Source: an uncultured Bacillota bacterium | GTDB lineage: Bacteria > Bacillota > Clostridia > Christensenellales > QAND01 | Reading direction: 5' to 3' | Length of the DNA: 19,180 nucleotides | NCBI GenBank assembly: GCA_905208455.1 | Contig: CAJLPK010000024.1 | Coordinates: 1-19,180 of the forward strand | In this document: one piece after another, positions 8,577 to 14,523 of the stretch | Layout of the letters: the number at the start of each line of letters is the position of its first letter | Numbering within the stretch: position 1 is the stretch's first letter | The notes under the pieces: generated by a model | The model's input: only the letters and a program-made list of their open reading frames with translations | Database searches by the model: none | What the model was told of the DNA's origin: nothing | Translations under genes and position numbers: made by a program

Positions 8577-8597
8577 AGGGAAATTAAGGAGGAGACG

Positions 8598-9467
8598 ATG
8601 AGAGATTATATCATTGCGACGGATTCGGACTCCGAATTGTTGTATGCATATGCACAAGAAATGCAAATTCCGGTGTTTGCCATGCCCGTGAGCCTGGATG
8701 GCAAGGACTACGACTTTGATTTGGATATTGAAGGGAAATTTCCTACCTTTTTTGAGGACCTGAAGAATGGCTCAAAGGTTTCTACATCGGCAAAGTCGCC
8801 GTGGGAAATCAAACAATGGTTCTTAAAGCTGCTGGAATCCGGGAAGGATATTCTGTACATCAGTTTTTCCAACCAGCTGAGCGTGCATTTCAGCAACTGC
8901 CAGCAAGCAGTGGCAGAGATCAAGGAGGAAAAACCGGACGCCAGGATCGTGCTGGTGGATTCGCTGACCATTTCTGCGGGGCAGTCCTTGCTGATTCGCC
9001 GGGCCTTGAAGCTGCAAAAGGAAGGCAAGAGCCTGGATGAGGTAACAGAGTACCTCGAGGCCAACAAGCTGCGCAGCTGTGTATTGTTTAGCGTAGATGA
9101 CCTCAACTACTTAAAACGCGGCGGCAGGCTGTCCGGAGGCGCTGCCTTTGTCGGCACGGTGCTAGACCTAAAGCCCATCGTGCATGTCACGGAGGATGGG
9201 AAGCTGGTGCCAACGGAAAAATGCAAAGGGCGCAAAAAGGCATGGCGTCGTATGGCAGAGTTGACGGCTGAACGATTTGACTATGGCGATCCCGATAACG
9301 AGATCATTATCTTATATGCGGAGCTGGAAGATGGCAAAGCATTCCAAGAAATTCTTAGACAGACCTGCGGCGATGTAAAGACGATGCTGTGGAAGGTAGG
9401 CCCGGTCATTGGCGGGCACGCAGGCCCCGGTGTGGTCGGCATGGCATTCTTTGGCAGCCCGAGATAA
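8598..9467 (+). CDS. DegV family fatty-acid-binding protein (FakB-like)
   Basis: 289-aa DegV/EDD-fold protein. Family members bind a single fatty acid; those called FakB hand it to the kinase FakA to make acyl-phosphate for phospholipid synthesis. Visible hallmarks: N-terminal IATDSDSEL, the ligand-carboxylate segment VSTSAKSP (Ser62-Thr63-Ser64), VDSLTISAGQ, LNYLKRGGRLSG and the C-terminal IGGHAGPGVVG. The ISFSNQLS loop is the counterpart of the usual SxLSGTY stretch and departs from it. Start at 8598 with AAGGAGGAG just upstream. It is monocistronic: its own promoter precedes it and a terminator follows. No fakA is in the window, so the FakB role is inferred from the family alone. Confidence 0.9.
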   Translation: MRDYIIATDSDSELLYAYAQEMQIPVFAMPVSLDGKDYDFDLDIEGKFPTFFEDLKNGSKVSTSAKSPWEIKQWFLKLLESGKDILYISFSNQLSVHFSNCQQAVAEIKEEKPDARIVLVDSLTISAGQSLLIRRALKLQKEGKSLDEVTEYLEANKLRSCVLFSVDDLNYLKRGGRLSGGAAFVGTVLDLKPIVHVTEDGKLVPTEKCKGRKKAWRRMAELTAERFDYGDPDNEIIILYAELEDGKAFQEILRQTCGDVKTMLWKVGPVIGGHAGPGVVGMAFFGSPR

Positions 9468-9476
9468 AAAGCAAAG

Positions 9477-9501
9477 ACCGGCACGATGTGCCGGTTTTTT
9501 T
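9477..9501 (+). terminator. Intrinsic terminator after degV
   Basis: ACCGGCAC (9477-9484), GAT loop, GTGCCGGT (9488-9495), then a run of T to 9501. It starts 10 bases after the degV stop. Confidence 0.92.
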
Positions 9502-9520
9502 ATGGAAAGGGCGTAGCTGA

Positions 9521-9550
9521 TTTACACCGGCCTGCCAAATATGGTATAAA
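9521..9550 (+). promoter_or_regulatory. Promoter of the dnaX–ebfC–recR operon
   Basis: TTTACA (9521-9526), 18-base spacer ending in TGG, then TATAAA (9545-9550). The extended TGN and near-consensus hexamers directly after the degV terminator support it. Leader of about 25 bases to the TTG start of dnaX. Confidence 0.6.
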
Positions 9551-9580
9551 AAGAACAGACAAGGAAAGGAAAAGGGAAAG

Positions 9581-11200
9581 TTGTATTTAGCGTTTTATCG
9601 AAGATATAGGCCCAAGCATTTCTCGGAGGTTGTCGGCCAGGAGCCCATCATCCAGACGCTAAAAAACCAGGTAGCGTCAGGGCACGTTTCCCATGCCTAT
9701 CTGTTCTGTGGGTCCAGAGGGACGGGGAAAACCAGCACGGCAAAAATTTTGGCCAGGGCCATCAACTGTCAGTCGCCGATGGAGGGAGAGCCTTGCGGGC
9801 AGTGCCCGATATGCCGGATGTCGGAAGAGGAACTGGCGGTAGACATTTTAGAAATTGACGCTGCCAGCAACAACGGCGTGGATGAGATCCGTGATCTTAG
9901 GGAAAAGGTAAGATATGCGCCGGCTGTTGGAAAGTATAAGGTCTATATTATAGACGAGGTGCACATGCTGAGCATAGGGGCGTTCAATGCGCTTTTGAAA
10001 ACGCTGGAAGAGCCCCCGGCGCATGCGGTATTTATCTTGGCAACAACTGAGACGCATAAGCTGCCTGCCACCATTTTATCCAGATGCCAGCGATTTGATT
10101 TTAAGCGGCTGCCGGAGTCGCTGCTTGTGCAGCAGATGGAAAAGGTGCTGTCAGAGGAAGACATACAGGCGGATCAGCGCGCGTTGATGCTCATTGCAAG
10201 CCAGGCGCAGGGAGGCATGAGGGATGCGCTGAGTCTATTGGATCAGTGTGCAGGGATGTCCGGCGGAACGATCACGCTGGAAAAGGCACAGCAGGTATTG
10301 GGGGCGGCGGGAAGCGACCAGGTGGAACGCTTGGCGGAGAGCATCGAAAACCGCCAGGTAAAACAGGCTTTGGCGCAGCTGCAGCAAATCTATGACAATG
10401 GGGCGGATCTCTCGGTATTTGTCAGAGAAATGATCGACTATTACCGAGCTCGTATGATAGAATGTTCAGAGCAGGCGGAGGGGCAATGGGCCATGCAGGC
10501 AATGCTTGTGCTGGCGCAGGCGGAAACGGATATGAAGCTGTCTCCCAGGCCAAAGACACAGCTGGAGGCCGCGCTGGTAAAGCTGTGCGTACCGAAAATG
10601 AGCCAAGGCGAGGTGCAGTTATTAAAGCGGATTGAGGCGTTGGAGCAGGCGGTGCAGCAGGGGCGGGCAAACCCGCCGGCCCATCCGGGGCCGATGCCTG
10701 GCGATAAAGAAAAGCAGGACGATGAGCAGGCGGATGAGCTTCCTCCGTGGGAGGAGGTCCCCCCTCCGGAAATGGATCTTCCGCCCTGGGAGCAGGCGCA
10801 GCCGGCCCCCGTACAAAGCGAACCAGCGCCGAAAGAAAAAACGGAAAAGCCGGTTGAGCCGATAGGGACTCAAACACAAGGGGAGGATCTGCTGGAAACG
10901 ATTTTTACGATCTTTTCCAAAAAACAGCCGGGCGCCGCGTATTTTTTGAAGCGTGCTGAAAAAGCCTGGGAGGATGGTTCGTTTTTATGGCTGGCCTTTG
11001 ATCCTATCAATGAAAACCTGGTGCAGGCGCTCCGGCAATTTCAGCAGGACCTGGAGCAGGCGGCAGAGCAGGCTTTGGGGCATAAGGTAGAAATTCAATT
11101 CAAACTAAATACCCATGAACAAGCAAACAAACCCAAGGTTGAGGATGTGCTGAAAAAGGCACAGCAAGCATTTGGCTTGGAAATTGAAATAGAAGAATAG
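9581..11200 (+). CDS. dnaX: DNA polymerase III tau/gamma subunit
   Basis: 539-aa clamp-loader ATPase subunit that loads the beta clamp and couples polymerases to the replisome. It begins at TTG (9581) after a purine-rich GGAAAGGAAAAGGG; the family N-terminus (LAFYRRYRPKHFSEVVGQE) starts right there and the next in-frame ATG comes after the Walker A motif. AAA+ features: Walker A GSRGTGKT (44-51), zinc-binding Cys63/72/75/78, Walker B IIDEVH (123-128) and the sensor-1/SRC region TTETHKLPATILSRC. Domain III follows to about 360, then an acidic, proline-rich linker (about 365-430) with two LPPWE repeats, and a C-terminal tau-like domain. First gene of an operon with ebfC (16 bases on) and recR. 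No convincing frameshift signal for a gamma form was found. Confidence 0.97.
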   Translation: MYLAFYRRYRPKHFSEVVGQEPIIQTLKNQVASGHVSHAYLFCGSRGTGKTSTAKILARAINCQSPMEGEPCGQCPICRMSEEELAVDILEIDAASNNGVDEIRDLREKVRYAPAVGKYKVYIIDEVHMLSIGAFNALLKTLEEPPAHAVFILATTETHKLPATILSRCQRFDFKRLPESLLVQQMEKVLSEEDIQADQRALMLIASQAQGGMRDALSLLDQCAGMSGGTITLEKAQQVLGAAGSDQVERLAESIENRQVKQALAQLQQIYDNGADLSVFVREMIDYYRARMIECSEQAEGQWAMQAMLVLAQAETDMKLSPRPKTQLEAALVKLCVPKMSQGEVQLLKRIEALEQAVQQGRANPPAHPGPMPGDKEKQDDEQADELPPWEEVPPPEMDLPPWEQAQPAPVQSEPAPKEKTEKPVEPIGTQTQGEDLLETIFTIFSKKQPGAAYFLKRAEKAWEDGSFLWLAFDPINENLVQALRQFQQDLEQAAEQALGHKVEIQFKLNTHEQANKPKVEDVLKKAQQAFGLEIEIEE

Positions 11201-11216
11201 AAAAGAGGAAAACAAA

Positions 11217-11543
11217 ATGGCAAGAGGCGGAATGGGCAATATACAGCAGCTGATGCAGCAGGCACAGCGCATGCAGCAGCAAATGGCGCAGAAGCAGGCA
11301 GAGCTGGCGGAAAAGACGGTGACGGCACAAAGCGGCGGCGGCATGGTAACAGCTACGGTAAATGGTGCGCATGAGCTGCTGGAGCTTTCCATTGACCCGG
11401 ATGTGATCGATCCGGATGAGAAAGAAATGCTGGAGGATATGGTCGTGGCTGCTGTAAACCAGGCCATGCAGCAGGCAGAGGAAATGGCACAGCAGGAGCT
11501 GGGCAAGCTGACAGGCGGTATGAACATTCCAGGGCTGCGCTAA
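11217..11543 (+). CDS. ebfC: YbaB/EbfC family nucleoid-associated protein
   Basis: 108-aa small DNA-binding protein (YaaK in Bacillus) that forms dimers and coats the nucleoid. The N-terminus is rich in Gln/Met with a predicted long helix (MQQAQRMQQQMAQKQAEL), then the conserved core GGGMVTATVNG and SIDPDVIDP, and a C-terminal helix ending GGMNIPGL. Start at 11217 with AGAGGAAAAC upstream. It lies between dnaX and recR as in most bacteria; this conserved trio suggests a link to recombination or repair, though its precise role is unsettled. Confidence 0.95.
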   Translation: MARGGMGNIQQLMQQAQRMQQQMAQKQAELAEKTVTAQSGGGMVTATVNGAHELLELSIDPDVIDPDEKEMLEDMVVAAVNQAMQQAEEMAQQELGKLTGGMNIPGLR

Positions 11544-11544
11544 A

Positions 11545-12141
11545 ATGAGCTATGTCATAGAATCGCTGTCATTGCTGACGGAACAGCTGGCAAAGCTGCC
11601 CGGCATTGGAGGAAAGACGGCCCAGCGTTTGGCGTATCATATTTTAACAATGCCCAAGGCCAGCGCCAAGGAATTGGCGGCCAGCATTTTGACCTCCACA
11701 GAGCACGCAAGGTTTTGCAGTATATGCGGCAATCTGACCGACCAGGATCCATGCAGCATTTGTACGGATGCGACAAGAGATGGGTCGGTACTCTGTGTGG
11801 TGCGGGATGCCAGGGATGTAATGGCCATGGAGCGGGGACATGTATTCCGGGGCAAGTATCATGTGCTGGGCGGAACGCTGTCGCCGATGGACGGCATTGG
11901 GCCGGATCAGCTTCGCATCAAAGAGCTGCTGGCGCGCTTAGAAGGCGTCAAGGAAGTGGTCATTGCGACAAACCCAGATGTAGAGGGAGAAGCCACGGCG
12001 GTATACTTGTGGCGCCTGCTCAGCCCTATGGGGATCCGGGTATCCAGAATCGCACATGGCGTTCCGGTTGGCGGTGATTTGGAATATACGGACGATGTAA
12101 CGCTGCAAAAGGCGATGGAAGGCCGGCGCATGATGGAATAA
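11545..12141 (+). CDS. recR: Recombination mediator RecR
   Basis: 198-aa ring-forming protein that with RecF/RecO loads RecA on gapped DNA. In order: an N-terminal helix-hairpin-helix (LAKLPGIGGKTAQRLA), a four-Cys zinc finger (Cys58, 61, 70, 73), a Toprim domain (CVVRDARDVMAMERG to IATNPDVEGEA) and the C-terminal segment with IAHGVPVGGDLEYTD and DDVTL. Length matches the family. The ATG at 11545 is one base after the ebfC stop, with only a weak ribosome-binding site, so translational coupling to ebfC is likely. Last gene of the dnaX operon; a terminator follows. Confidence 0.97.
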   Translation: MSYVIESLSLLTEQLAKLPGIGGKTAQRLAYHILTMPKASAKELAASILTSTEHARFCSICGNLTDQDPCSICTDATRDGSVLCVVRDARDVMAMERGHVFRGKYHVLGGTLSPMDGIGPDQLRIKELLARLEGVKEVVIATNPDVEGEATAVYLWRLLSPMGIRVSRIAHGVPVGGDLEYTDDVTLQKAMEGRRMME

Positions 12142-12145
12142 AAAG

Positions 12146-12172
12146 AAGCCCTGTTTTTCAGGGCGCTTTTTT
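12146..12172. terminator. Bidirectional terminator between recR and the SGNH hydrolase gene
   Basis: GCCCTG (12148-12153), T5 loop, CAGGGC (12159-12164), then GC and six T on the + strand; on the - strand the same stem is followed by TTCTTTTT. It serves the convergent recR and SGNH genes. Confidence 0.82.
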
Positions 12173-12857
12173 ATAAAGGACGAGCAGCAAACTCCAAAAA
12201 CGCTTGATAGATGAGCTGGTATCCTTTTTCATTGGGATGGATGCCGTCTTGGCATAAAAGCTGTTGGTAGCAGCGTTTATCCAAAAAGGCGGAACGAATA
12301 TCCACCAAAGGGCATTGGGTTTGATAGGAAAGCTTCAAAACGCTTTCGGAATACAGTTCCTGATAACGATAAATCATCTGTATATCACCCAGCCAGGATA
12401 AAATGGGCGTACGGTCCAGGCATCCCTTTTCGGTAAACCAGGTAAAATACCGCTCCGCATCTATGGGGGGCAGGGTCATTAGCACAGGTTTGACTTCATG
12501 AGCGCGTAGTTCCTCGATCATTTGTTGAAAGATGGCTGTGAATTTGGAAAGAGGCGTATGCGGGCGATGGTCTTGCTTTGGCGTCCGGGCCACCTCCTGC
12601 CAGCCATGATCACAGTCATTTCCGCCGTATTCCAGCAATGCGATGCTGTGAGGCCGCAGCTTTTGTAAATTGGCTTGCAAAATACGGGCTCCTTTTTCAA
12701 TGGTAGAGCCAAATTTGGCGTGATTCAATACATGAAAGGGGTATTGTTGTTGGAATTTTTCCATCCACTGAGGAGCGGTAAATCGGTAACGCTGCGTTTT
12801 GGGGTCCAATAAAGTAGCTTTCATAATAGAAGTACCGAAAATATGCACGTCGGTCAT
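12171..12857 (-). CDS. SGNH/GDSL-family hydrolase
   Basis: 228-aa predicted esterase/acyl-hydrolase with the SGNH fold. Block I is FGTSI with nucleophile Ser10, block II has Gly50 (KFGS), block III is YGGNDCD with Asn80, and block V is DGIHPNE with Asp204 and His207, so the catalytic set is complete. No signal peptide is visible, suggesting a cytosolic enzyme. Start at 12857 on the reverse strand with AGAGGGGA about 8 bases upstream. It lies on the opposite strand, inside what in Bacillus is the continuous recR–yaaL–bofA region, hence an accessory insertion. Substrate unknown; lipid, acetylated sugar or cell-wall esters are all possible. Confidence 0.88.
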   Translation of the reverse strand: MTDVHIFGTSIMKATLLDPKTQRYRFTAPQWMEKFQQQYPFHVLNHAKFGSTIEKGARILQANLQKLRPHSIALLEYGGNDCDHGWQEVARTPKQDHRPHTPLSKFTAIFQQMIEELRAHEVKPVLMTLPPIDAERYFTWFTEKGCLDRTPILSWLGDIQMIYRYQELYSESVLKLSYQTQCPLVDIRSAFLDKRCYQQLLCQDGIHPNEKGYQLIYQAFLEFAARPL

Positions 12858-12895
12858 CGCTGATTCCCCTCTATCTATATCTAGTTTATAAAACT

Positions 12896-12924
12896 ATATT
12901 ATCTCATATACATAAATATTTCAA
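12896..12924 (-). promoter_or_regulatory. Promoter of the SGNH hydrolase gene
   Basis: Reverse strand: TTGAAA (12919-12924), 17-base spacer, TAATAT (12896-12901). The -35 is good and the -10 moderate. It lies in an AT-rich divergent intergenic region shared with the DUF1836 promoter. Confidence 0.5.
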
Positions 12925-12942
12925 GCAAGAATCGTGCAAATA

Positions 12943-12971
12943 TTGTGAAGCATTTTTTACTATGTTATACT
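12943..12971 (+). promoter_or_regulatory. Promoter of the DUF1836 gene
   Basis: TTGTGA (12943-12948), 17-base spacer ending in TGT, TATACT (12966-12971): an extended -10 promoter. It overlaps a possible upstream ATG at 12962, which argues that translation starts at 12995. Confidence 0.62.
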
Positions 12972-12994
12972 ATTGCCAAAAAGGGGGCCAATTT

Positions 12995-13525
12995 ATGCAA
13001 ACGAAATATGATCTTGGTTTTATAGACATTGCAAAATATCATTGCTTACGCTGGGCAGAACTGCCGGATCTGGCCTTATACATGGATCAGGTGCTCACAA
13101 TCCTGGAAAAGCAGCTTAGCCTCATTGCATGCGGGCCAGAGGACAAAAACCTTACGAGCACTATGATCAATAATTATGTAAAGCATAAGGTCATACCAGC
13201 ACCTATCAAGAAAAAATATGAAAAAGAACACTTGGCGAATCTAACGATGGTTTGCATAGCAAAACAGGTATTGAGCCTTTCAGAAATTCAGGGCATGATG
13301 GAAAAGCTGAGAGAGACCGAGGCGATAGAAGCATTGTACGATAGATTTTGCTGTGTATTGGAGGAAACGCTGGCGCAGACTTTCGGCAAAGAAGCGCCGC
13401 GGGAAGGTGCGAAGGAAGAAAATCCGGATATGCTGGAGGCCTTGGCGGGTGCATTTGCCAATAAATTATACTTGCAAATGCTTTTGATGAAGCAAGGAAA
13501 AAAAGAAGAGAAAAAGGCTGAATGA
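12995..13525 (+). CDS. DUF1836 domain-containing protein (putative DNA-binding)
   Basis: 176-aa protein. The N-terminal two thirds match DUF1836, a Bacillota family with a MerR-like winged-helix element: LPDLALYMDQV, LTSTMINNYVKHKVIP, KKKYEKEHLANL and CIAKQVLSLSEI. The core is followed by a variable helical region and a Lys/Glu-rich tail. The start at 12995 is chosen because AAGGGGG lies 7 bases upstream; the in-frame ATG at 12962 falls within the promoter -10 region. The function of DUF1836 is not established; a transcriptional regulator is inferred from the HTH-like segment. It is monocistronic and divergent from the SGNH hydrolase gene across a 137-base AT-rich gap, so regulation of that neighbour is conceivable but unproven. 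Its stop codon lies inside its own terminator. Confidence 0.85.
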   Translation: MQTKYDLGFIDIAKYHCLRWAELPDLALYMDQVLTILEKQLSLIACGPEDKNLTSTMINNYVKHKVIPAPIKKKYEKEHLANLTMVCIAKQVLSLSEIQGMMEKLRETEAIEALYDRFCCVLEETLAQTFGKEAPREGAKEENPDMLEALAGAFANKLYLQMLLMKQGKKEEKKAE

Positions 13526-13543
13526 TAGATTCAGCCTTTTTTT
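13511..13543 (+). terminator. Terminator overlapping the DUF1836 stop codon
   Basis: AAGGCTGAAT (13514-13523), GATAG loop, ATTCAGCCTT (13529-13538) followed by T to 13543: a 10-bp perfect stem. The TGA stop (13523-13525) sits at the top of the 5' arm. The upstream A-run could let it act in both directions. Confidence 0.9.
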
Positions 13544-13653
13544 GCTGAAGTGCGGCAGGAGAATGCCTTAAAGATAGCTTCTGCTTTTTGTGCCGTAGCG
13601 TATAAAGAAATTTTGTTTGGATATACTTGGGAAAAACAAAAGGAGGTCTTTAG

Positions 13654-14010
13654 ATGCTAGGCAGTAAGCAGAGAATGGCAGAAAAAGAGGAGGCCGCATA
13701 TCTGGAAAAGGCTTTGGCGGCCTGGAAGGATGCCCAAAACTATTTTAATAATGTTTCAGATCCCGATTTGATAGAATTTGCGATCTATGAGATGAAAGCC
13801 GCCCAGCATAAATACGAGTATATGATAAAGTGCGCCAAACGAGGAGAAATCAGATCGTGGCAGGAAAACCCTATCTTAATGCAGGCCATTCCTTTAAGCG
13901 ATCCTGCCCTTGAAGAGACGAAGCGGCTGGATAAGCTGGCCATTCGCCATATGATGCAGCAAAAACAGAGGGAGCCGGAGGGGCCTACTGACATAATCGG
14001 ACAAAAATAA
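13654..14010 (+). CDS. yaaL: YaaL-like DUF2508 protein
   Basis: 118-aa protein of the DUF2508 family. Its core, with AAWKDAQNYFNNVSDPDLI and AIYEMKAAQHKYEYM, is the conserved part; function unknown. It is longer than Bacillus YaaL (about 74 aa) by a C-terminal extension of roughly 45 residues (from about residue 73) that I do not recognise. A strong AGGAGGT (13641-13647) lies 6 bases before the ATG. It is followed by bofA as in Bacillus, probably as a two-gene operon. A TATACT at 13622-13627 could be its -10, but no convincing -35 is visible. Confidence 0.85.
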   Translation: MLGSKQRMAEKEEAAYLEKALAAWKDAQNYFNNVSDPDLIEFAIYEMKAAQHKYEYMIKCAKRGEIRSWQENPILMQAIPLSDPALEETKRLDKLAIRHMMQQKQREPEGPTDIIGQK

Positions 14011-14048
14011 ACATATAGTAGGAACAAAAAGGAAAGGCGTGTGGCTGC

Positions 14049-14321
14049 ATGGAGGTTTCCGTTTCTACTGTGGTGGCATTTTTTGCGGCGCTTTGTATCA
14101 TTTTTCTTTTGGGAAAAATCCTAGGGAAGCCGGCACGCTGGATTGGCCGGTTATTGCTCAACGGCGTTATTGGCGGTGTCGTGTTATACCTTGTCAACCT
14201 TTTCGGGGGGCTGATCGGCCTGCACGCGGCGATGAATCCTTTTACCGCCTTGATTGCCGGCACTTTGGGCATTCCGGGGGTCGTGCTGGTGTTACTGCTG
14301 CCCTTGCTGTTAACATTATGA
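14049..14321 (+). CDS. bofA: BofA-family membrane protein (pro-sigma-K processing inhibitor family)
   Basis: 90-aa integral membrane protein with at least two hydrophobic segments (about 5-24 and 33-52) and a third hydrophobic C-terminal stretch. It carries the family signature NPFTALIAGTLGIPGVVL. In Bacillus, BofA holds the SpoIVFB protease inactive in the mother cell until sigma-K activation. The gene follows yaaL as in Bacillus. The ATG at 14049 has GGAAAGG 11 bases upstream. BofA homologues also occur where the sigma-K checkpoint is not established, so sporulation control here is inferred. No terminator follows; the next promoter starts 9 bases after the stop. Confidence 0.9.
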   Translation: MEVSVSTVVAFFAALCIIFLLGKILGKPARWIGRLLLNGVIGGVVLYLVNLFGGLIGLHAAMNPFTALIAGTLGIPGVVLVLLLPLLLTL

Positions 14322-14329
14322 AAACTTTC

Positions 14330-14358
14330 TTGCAATTCCCCATACACTGTGGTATAGT
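14330..14358 (+). promoter_or_regulatory. Promoter of the riboswitch–P-type ATPase transcript
   Basis: TTGCAA (14330-14335), 17-base spacer ending in TGG, TATAGT (14353-14358): an extended -10 promoter with ideal spacing. Transcription would start near 14365, only a few bases before helix P1 of the riboswitch. Confidence 0.75.
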
Positions 14359-14368
14359 ATGTTGAAAT

Positions 14369-14463
14369 AACGAAGGGGAGTAACTCGCCATCTTGGTTTT
14401 GCTGTTCGTCAACTCGGTCTCTGGCCCGGGCAGCAATCAGCTTTTGAGAGTAAGACCTTTGTT
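14369..14463 (+). promoter_or_regulatory. yybP-ykoY-type manganese riboswitch aptamer
   Basis: The leader of the P-type ATPase carries the yybP-ykoY hallmarks: GAAGGGGAGTAA at the 5' side (from 14372) and GAGAGTAAGACCTTTG at the 3' side (from 14446). Helix P1 can form from AACGAAGG (14369-14376) with CCTTTGTT (14456-14463). An internal 8-bp hairpin is GCTGTTCG (14401-14408) with CGGGCAGC (14427-14434), counting G-U pairs. The 3' arm of P1 is reused in the following terminator, so ligand binding should stabilise P1 and allow read-through (an ON switch). The family is known to sense Mn2+ and to control Mn2+ exporters such as the P-type ATPase YoaB of Lactococcus. Class assignment is by eye from motif and context. 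Confidence 0.85.
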
Positions 14464-14487
14464 CCTACTGGGAGCAAAGGTTTTTTT
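14455..14487 (+). terminator. Regulated terminator of the Mn2+ riboswitch expression platform
   Basis: ACCTTTGTTCC (14455-14465), TACTG loop, GGAGCAAAGGT (14471-14481): an 11-bp stem with one G-U pair, then seven T. It lies upstream of the ATPase start and overlaps the 3' arm of aptamer helix P1 (14456-14463), so the two structures exclude each other. Confidence 0.9.
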
Positions 14488-14523
14488 GCGCCTAAAAAGC
14501 AAGCATAGGAGGCAAGAGAAGAT

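Noticed and set aside
10835..10857. A run of six A in dnaX, with a TGA in the -1 frame at 10855, that could give a gamma-like product of about 425 aa
   Set aside because: The run is not aligned as a proper X XXY YYZ slippery heptamer in the dnaX frame, six A is short for transcriptional slippage, and I see no strong stimulatory stem after it.
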